Positions 59,624 through 64,000 of a DNA stretch of 64,000 nt are shown here, piece by piece. Position 1 is the first letter of the stretch; each line of letters opens with the position of its first letter. Source of the stretch: Actinoplanes sp. KI2 (GTDB lineage: Bacteria > Actinomycetota > Actinomycetes > Mycobacteriales > Micromonosporaceae); the NCBI RefSeq assembly GCF_025630775.1, contig NZ_JAOSZE010000016.1:124001-188000 (forward strand), given 5' to 3'. Position numbers and translations under genes: made by a program. The notes under the pieces are model-generated. The model was not told the origin of the DNA and searched no databases. It was given only the letters and a program-made list of their open reading frames with translations.

Positions 59624-60790
59624 CAGCGACTTCTCCGAGGGCCGAAGAGCGGGAGCGCCGAGGCCCATCAGCGCGGCCAGGACGACAATCAGCGTAAACG
59701 ACACCGTCAGGCTCCAGATATGGGCAATGCCGCCGATCACGCCCGGCGCGATCAGTCCGCTGCCGTACGCGATGCCGGCCACCCCGGCGATGTTGCGCCC
59801 GGTGTTGCCGGGAAGCCGGCCGGCCGCCGCGAAGACCAGCGGCACCACCACGGCGATGCCGATGCCGACCAGGCCGAACCCGAGGATGACCAGCGCGACC
59901 GGCGAGGCCAGCACGACCACCAGCACGCCGGCCGTGGCGCACGCGCCGGAGAGCCGCACGGTGGTCACCGGGCCGAGCCGGCGCACCACCCAGTCGCCGC
60001 CGAACCGGGCCGCGGCCATGCAGATCGAGAAGATCGAGACGGTCGCCGCCGCGGTCGCGGCCGGGTGGTGCAGCAGGTCGCGCACGTAGACCGCGGACCA
60101 GTCCAGGCTCGCTCCCTCGGCGAAGACCGCGCACAGGCCGATCAGCCCGATCGCCCACACCTCGCGGGACGGCAGGGCGAAGGCCGGCGGCTCCTCGGCC
60201 GAAGGGTCGGGCTGGTGCGACAGCAGCCAGGCCGACGCGAGCAGCGCGATCACGATCAGCCCAGCGGCGGTGAGCGCGAAGTGCACCGGCGCACCCAGCC
60301 CGGCCCGCGCCGCCAGCGCCGCCACCGCCGAGCCGGCCAGGCCGCCGACGCTCCACCAGCCGTGGAAGCCGGACATCACCGAGCGCTCGTAGCGCTCCTC
60401 GACCAGCACGGCGTGCGCGTTCATCGCCACGTCGGCAACGCCGGCGGCCGCGCCGTAGATCACCAGGGTCACGCAGAGCAGCGGCAACGAGGTGGGCAGC
60501 GACGGCAGCACCAGCGCGGCGCACCAGAGCACGATCAGCACCCGGACCAGGCCGCGCAGGTCGAAGCGGTGCGCGAGCCGCCCGGAGACCGGCATCGCGA
60601 GCAGCGCGCCGATGCCGGGCATGAGCAGCGCCAGGCCCAGGCCGCCGACGCCGGTGCCGACGTGGTCGGCCACCCAGGGGACCCGCGCCGCGAACGAACC
60701 CGCCACCGCCCCGTGCACCGCGAAGATCACGGAGGTGGCGACGCGGGCGCGGCGCAGCGCCGGGGACGGGTGAAGGTGGGTGACGGCCAT
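59621..60790 (-). CDS. Major facilitator superfamily transporter
   Basis: This 389-residue protein has 12 hydrophobic segments and MFS features: a first-loop GSFAARVPWVADHVG, GRLAHRFDLRGL and MNAHAVLVEERYERSVMSGFHGWWS. The last resembles the FucP/YbjJ-type group (inner membrane protein with an AHA-E motif), so sugar or drug efflux is possible. ATG 60790 has TAGCGT 7 nt upstream. It is divergent from a TetR gene, likely its regulator. Confidence 0.93.
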   Translation of the reverse strand: MAVTHLHPSPALRRARVATSVIFAVHGAVAGSFAARVPWVADHVGTGVGGLGLALLMPGIGALLAMPVSGRLAHRFDLRGLVRVLIVLWCAALVLPSLPTSLPLLCVTLVIYGAAAGVADVAMNAHAVLVEERYERSVMSGFHGWWSVGGLAGSAVAALAARAGLGAPVHFALTAAGLIVIALLASAWLLSHQPDPSAEEPPAFALPSREVWAIGLIGLCAVFAEGASLDWSAVYVRDLLHHPAATAAATVSIFSICMAAARFGGDWVVRRLGPVTTVRLSGACATAGVLVVVLASPVALVILGFGLVGIGIAVVVPLVFAAAGRLPGNTGRNIAGVAGIAYGSGLIAPGVIGGIAHIWSLTVSFTLIVVLAALMGLGAPALRPSEKSL

Positions 60791-60797
60791 GAGGCAG

Positions 60798-60803
60798 ACG
60801 CTA
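60798..60803 (-). promoter_or_regulatory. -10 element of a leaderless promoter (MFS gene)
   Basis: TAGCGT on the minus strand is followed by 7 nt and ATG 60790. The opposite promoter of the TetR gene is within 30 bp, so one TetR site could control both. Confidence 0.5.
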
Positions 60804-60836
60804 GACGAATCCCAACCACTTGGTAAGTATTCATTC

Positions 60837-61412
60837 GTGGGGTACGCGAAGGGCCGCGCCAAGCGGCGGGACATCCTGGACCAGGCCACCGCGCTGTTCG
60901 GCGAGGCCGGCTACCGTGGTACGTCGCTGCGCGAGATCGCCGCCCGCTGCGGCATCTCCCATCCCGGCCTGCTGCACCACTTCCCGACCAAGGAATCCCT
61001 GCTGCTGGCCGTGCTCGCGCGTCGCGACGAGGTCGATCAGGAACGGGTCGCGGCGGGCCACCCGACCGGCGCCGCGGCCCTGCGCCGGCTGGTCGACATC
61101 GTCGCGCTCAACGCCACCCGGCGCGGCATCGTCGAACTGTTCACCGTGCTGTCCGCCGAGGCCACCGCGGCCGACCACCCCGCACATGACTACTTCGTCG
61201 ATCGGTATTCGCGGATAGTGCGAGAACTGGAGGTCGCCTACGCCGAGGCGCGGGACGCGGGCGATCTCCGCCCGGGGATCGAGCCGGCCCGCGCGGCCCG
61301 TGACCTGGTCGCGCTGATGGACGGCCTGCAGATCCAGTGGCTGTTCGGCGACCCGGCCCTCGACATGGCGGCGGCCGTCGAGCACCACCTCAAATCCCAA
61401 CTTCCTTCCTGA
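60837..61412 (+). CDS. TetR family transcriptional regulator
   Basis: This 191-residue regulator has the TetR helix-turn-helix (ILDQATALFGEAGYRGTSLREIAARCGISHPGLLHHFPTKESLL). The C-terminal ligand domain is helical. GTG 60837 is favoured because AAGTAT lies 6 nt upstream and family members begin with a similar KGRAKRRD. Longer readings start inside the MFS promoter. It is divergent from the MFS transporter by 46 bp and likely represses it. Confidence 0.92.
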   Translation: MGYAKGRAKRRDILDQATALFGEAGYRGTSLREIAARCGISHPGLLHHFPTKESLLLAVLARRDEVDQERVAAGHPTGAAALRRLVDIVALNATRRGIVELFTVLSAEATAADHPAHDYFVDRYSRIVRELEVAYAEARDAGDLRPGIEPARAARDLVALMDGLQIQWLFGDPALDMAAAVEHHLKSQLPS

Positions 61413-61445
61413 CGTACGCCGAGGGGCCGCCTCATCCGCGCCGGA

Positions 61446-62225
61446 TTAGGCGATCACGGCGATCAGGGTGGCGCCGGGCGGGAAGCGGCCGGCCTGGGCG
61501 ACGATGCCGTACATCATCTTGGCCTCGTAGACCCAGTCGAGCGTGATGCCGTGGCGCTCGCGGAAGTCGGCGATGAAGGCGTCCAGCTCCGCGGTGCGCT
61601 TGGCGTAGCCGCCGAAATGGAAGCCGGGCTCGACATCCGGGTGCGGGCGGTGGCCCTTGATCGCCGCGTAGCCGATCGCCCGCTGGGACGGTTTCAGCCG
61701 GCCGGCTATCCCGGCCAGGGTGGTGCCGGTGCCGACCGAGCAGCAGATCACGTCGAACGGCTCGTCGATCTCGTCGACCAGCTCGGCGCACCCGCGGCGG
61801 CCCGCGTCGTTGGCTCCCCCCTCGGGGATGAGGTGGAAGTCCCCGTACCTTGCCGTCAGGTCGGACAACAGGCCGGGCGAAGCACCGAGACGATAGGTCG
61901 ACCGGGAGACGTAGGTGAGCGCCATCCCGTCCGCCACCGCCGCCGAGAGCACCGGGTTGAGCGGAAGGCGCTCCTCACCCCGTACGACACCGACGGTTTT
62001 GAATCCGAAGTGCCGGCCGGCAGCGGCCGTTGCCCGCAGGTGACTGGAATAGGCGCCACCGAAGGTGAGTACCGTGGAACGGGCGGGCGGCAAATTGTAC
62101 TTGAGCTTGCGCCACTTGTTGCCCGGAAAGTCCGGATGGATCAGATCGTCCCGCTTGACGAAGACTCGGAGGCCGGCCAGCCGCTCGTCGTCGAGCCGCT
62201 CGAGCGGCGAGGGCAGGCGAAACAC
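61446..62225 (-). CDS. PLP-dependent D-cysteine desulfhydrase/ACC deaminase-type enzyme
   Basis: This 259-residue fold-type II PLP enzyme has PGNKWRKLKYNL with the lysine, TFGGAYSSHLRATAAAG, IPEGGANDAG and CCSVGTGTTLAGIAG. It is shorter than classic ACC deaminases (about 330 residues), so D-cysteine desulfhydrase or a related amino-acid lyase is likely. GTG 62225 has TACTGT 6 nt upstream. A strong GC-rich hairpin separates it from the SHOCT gene. Confidence 0.9.
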   Translation of the reverse strand: MFRLPSPLERLDDERLAGLRVFVKRDDLIHPDFPGNKWRKLKYNLPPARSTVLTFGGAYSSHLRATAAAGRHFGFKTVGVVRGEERLPLNPVLSAAVADGMALTYVSRSTYRLGASPGLLSDLTARYGDFHLIPEGGANDAGRRGCAELVDEIDEPFDVICCSVGTGTTLAGIAGRLKPSQRAIGYAAIKGHRPHPDVEPGFHFGGYAKRTAELDAFIADFRERHGITLDWVYEAKMMYGIVAQAGRFPPGATLIAVIA

Positions 62226-62231
62226 CCCACC

Positions 62232-62237
62232 ACAGTA
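62232..62237 (-). promoter_or_regulatory. -10 element of a leaderless promoter (desulfhydrase gene)
   Basis: TACTGT on the minus strand is followed by 6 nt and GTG 62225. Confidence 0.5.
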
Positions 62238-62242
62238 GGCTC

Positions 62243-62270
62243 GGGGCGGCGGCGCGATCGCCGCCGCCCC
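62243..62270. terminator. GC-rich hairpin between the SHOCT and desulfhydrase genes
   Basis: GGGGCGGCGG and CCGCCGCCCC flank an 8-nt loop that itself contains CG pairs. It lies 11 bp after the SHOCT stop and 18 bp before the desulfhydrase start, overlapping neither. There is no U-tract. A terminator of the SHOCT gene is likely. Confidence 0.6.
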
Positions 62271-62280
62271 GTCCTGACCG

Positions 62281-62709
62281 TCAGGCTGCCGTCGGGGTAG
62301 CGCTCTGGCCGAGAGCCTCGGCCTTGAGCCGCTCGAACTCCGCCGCCGTGATCGCGCCCGAGTCGAGCAGGGACTTCGCCGAGGCGATCTCCTCGGTCGC
62401 GCTGCGGCCGCCGCCCGAGGCGCCGGACGAGCTCGCCACCTGCCGGATGTAGGCGTCCTGCCGCTTCTGGGCGTCGAGCGCGGCGGCCTCGGCGCGCTCG
62501 GTCATGCCGCCGCCCCGGACGATCAGGTACACCAGCATGCCCACCAGCGGCAGGATGATCAGGAAGAAGGTCCAGAGCGTCTTGCCCCAGCCGCCGATGT
62601 CCTTGCTCCGGAAAAGGTCTCCGAAGATCCAGAACAGGCACATGAACCAGGCGAAGAAGAGGAAGAACTCCAGCGTCGCCAGCAGGAACGACCCGTTGTT
62701 GTTGAACAC
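62281..62709 (-). CDS. PLDc_N/SHOCT domain membrane protein
   Basis: This 142-residue protein has two hydrophobic helices (FLLATLEFFLFFAWFMCLFWIF and LWTFFLIILPLVGMLVYLIV) of the PLDc_N type. A helical linker and a C-terminal SHOCT motif follow (SAKSLLDSGAITAAEFERLKAEAL). Such proteins are common membrane regulators of unknown role in actinobacteria. The start is an ATG or GTG at 62709. Confidence 0.92.
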   Translation of the reverse strand: MFNNNGSFLLATLEFFLFFAWFMCLFWIFGDLFRSKDIGGWGKTLWTFFLIILPLVGMLVYLIVRGGGMTERAEAAALDAQKRQDAYIRQVASSSGASGGGRSATEEIASAKSLLDSGAITAAEFERLKAEALGQSATPTAA

Positions 62710-62805
62710 GTGAGCACCCTTCCGGGAGAGCCACCGACCGGCGGCGGCACGTTTCCCATCAGTGCACCGCGTAATCCAAGATCCGGCCTCATCCGCAGAG
62801 GGTTA

Positions 62806-63957
62806 CTACCGTAAGTGGGCCGTCTCGTTCACCGAGCGGACCGCGATCCCGCCGTCCGGCCACACGTCCATCGTCGACACGCCCGCCGCATCCAGGAACA
62901 ACCGGTGCAGGAAGGCGTCCGTCGCGGCGAGGGCGTCGCGCAGGATCAGCTTGATCGGGGAGACGTGCGAGACGATCACCACGATCCCACCCGCGTACGC
63001 GCCGACCGCGGTCGCCATCGCCGCCCGCGTCCGTTTCGCCACCGCCTCGAACGACTCGCCGCCGGGCGGGGCCACCGCGGTCGACGCCAGCCAGGCCGCC
63101 ATCTCCTCCGGCCAGCGGGCCTGCACCTCGGCGAAGGTCAGCCCCTCCCACACGCCGAAGTCGCACTCGATCAGGTCGTCGACCACGGTGACCGGCACGC
63201 CGCCCACCTCGGCCGCGACCAGCTCGGCGGTCCGCACGCACCGGGCCAGCGGCGACGACAGCACCGCCGTGACGTCCCTGGAGATGCCCGCCACCCGGCC
63301 GCCGGCGGCCATCGCCTGCGCCTGACCCTCGTCGGAGAGCGGCACGTCGCCACGGCCCGAGTAGCGGCCCTGCTTGGTCAGCGCCGTCTCGCCGTGCCGG
63401 ACCAGGATGAACCGGGTCGCCTCGTCGAGCGAGGACGGCGGCGACCAGGAAGCTGCACTGCTACCGGGGCCTGGTCCTACGAACGGCGCGGAGAACCCGG
63501 GCCCCTGCGGGGCCGACAGCTCATCCTCGATCGGGGCGGTCGAGACCTGCTTGCCCTGAGCCTCGTCCATCGCCCGGTTCGCCAGCGCGTCCGCCGCCTT
63601 GTTCCGCTCCCGCGGGATCCACTCGAAGGACACCCGCTCGAAGCGGCTCACCAGCTCGGCCGCCTTGGCCGCGAGCGGCCGCAGGCCCGGGTTCTTGATC
63701 TGCCACCGGCCGGACATCTGCTCGATGACCAGCTTGGAGTCCATCCGGACGTCGACCTCGGTGGCGTTCAGCTCGGCCGCCGCGGACAACCCCTCGATCA
63801 GGCCGGAGTACTCGGCGACGTTGTTCGTGGTGGTGCCCAGCGACCCGTACCGCTCGATCAGGATCTCCCCGGTCGGGTGGGTGCGGACCACCGCGCCGTA
63901 CCCGGCCGGCCCTGGGTTTCCCCGGGACCCGCCGTCGGCCTCGACCGCGACTCTCAC
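62806..63957 (-). CDS. Bifunctional RNase HI/acid phosphatase fusion
   Basis: This 383-residue fusion has an N-terminal RNase HI domain (VEADGGSRGNPGPAGYGAV with the first catalytic Asp, NNVAEYSGLIEGL, VDVRMDSKLVIEQM, AADALANRAMD), a Ser/Pro-rich linker and a C-terminal histidine-phosphatase domain (FILVRHGETALTKQGRYSG, and VVIVSHVSPIKL with the second His). It is the homologue of Rv2228c, which joins RNA/DNA hybrid cleavage with an alpha-ribazole phosphatase-like activity. GTG 63957 overlaps the stop of the upstream zinc-ribbon gene as GTGA. Confidence 0.95.
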   Translation of the reverse strand: MRVAVEADGGSRGNPGPAGYGAVVRTHPTGEILIERYGSLGTTTNNVAEYSGLIEGLSAAAELNATEVDVRMDSKLVIEQMSGRWQIKNPGLRPLAAKAAELVSRFERVSFEWIPRERNKAADALANRAMDEAQGKQVSTAPIEDELSAPQGPGFSAPFVGPGPGSSAASWSPPSSLDEATRFILVRHGETALTKQGRYSGRGDVPLSDEGQAQAMAAGGRVAGISRDVTAVLSSPLARCVRTAELVAAEVGGVPVTVVDDLIECDFGVWEGLTFAEVQARWPEEMAAWLASTAVAPPGGESFEAVAKRTRAAMATAVGAYAGGIVVIVSHVSPIKLILRDALAATDAFLHRLFLDAAGVSTMDVWPDGGIAVRSVNETAHLR

Positions 63958-64000
63958 AGCCCGGACTCCGCGGTACGCACCATGATCCGCCGACACTCCT
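63954..64000 (-). CDS. C4-type zinc-ribbon protein (C-terminal part only)
   Basis: Only the last residues are in the window: ECRRIMVRTAESGL and a stop. This is the typical tail of the DUF164 zinc-ribbon protein (Rv2229c-like), which always precedes the RNase HI/phosphatase gene. The overlap with the next start (GTGA) supports the frame. The function of this coiled-coil protein is unknown. Confidence 0.75.
   Translation of the reverse strand, partial: ECRRIMVRTAESGL

Overview
The window is GC-rich actinobacterial chromosome, most likely from Micromonosporaceae (Actinoplanes-like). The support is codon bias, the conserved glutamine-synthetase neighbourhood, mannolipid-type glycosyltransferases and very frequent leaderless genes, in which a TANNNT -10 hexamer lies 6-8 nt before ATG or GTG. 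Genus assignment is inference.

The backbone follows the order known from Mycobacterium tuberculosis around Rv2219-Rv2229: DUF4191 protein, RDD protein, glnA1, then glnE, panB, nadE, glnA2, and at the right edge the RNase HI/phosphatase fusion followed by the zinc-ribbon protein. GlnE adenylylates GlnA1, which keeps the tyrosine target. GlnA2 lacks that tyrosine. Between these anchors lie accessory blocks.

Accessory blocks from left to right: (1) 3.4-10.4 kb holds a broken tyrosine integrase, an iteron-like repeat, a five-gene operon of WXG100/type VII secretion-like proteins with a lipoprotein, a decayed small gene, and a two-gene pair of a small effector-like protein and an NB-ARC/TPR STAND protein that share a GIVQTGD motif at C- and N-terminus respectively. 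(2) 10.9-20.8 kb holds a membrane protein, a large AfsR/SARP regulator, a DrrAB-type ABC exporter, two GT-C mannosyltransferases and a polytopic membrane protein. (3) 20.7-31 kb holds an Lrp regulator with a branched-chain amino-acid dehydrogenase, glnE with an amidotransferase, a VOC protein, a repeat array, a WYL regulator with LtrA, and two MEDS-domain signalling proteins.

31-47 kb is mostly housekeeping: panB, nadE, glnA2, DUF350, an RNB nuclease, a 765-residue histone-H1-like Ala/Lys protein, asd, a methyltransferase, a VanY-type peptidase, GTP cyclohydrolase II, an unusual GAPDH homologue, a threonine dehydratase-like enzyme, a TSUP permease and the RNase P RNA gene rnpB. 47-52.5 kb holds a P-loop kinase, a FUSC-type membrane protein, a monocarboxylate symporter with its DUF3311 partner, and a GH18 chitinase with an upstream palindrome.

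52.7-59.2 kb is the second accessory block of interest: an M4 metallopeptidase with an N-terminal membrane helix, a membrane-anchored adhesin-like protein, a 1064-residue NACHT protein and a PHP-domain metallohydrolase. The NACHT stop and the PHP start are joined by a 17-bp tandem repeat that encodes a chain of ATGA-coupled mini-ORFs. The right end holds a MarR regulator, an MFS transporter, a TetR regulator, a PLP desulfhydrase/deaminase, a SHOCT protein and the RNase H fusion.

Short tandem repeats at the 3' ends of genes recur in this window (after ltrA, the TSUP gene and the NACHT gene), and longer repeats lie inside genes. This suggests a genome prone to slipped-strand expansion.
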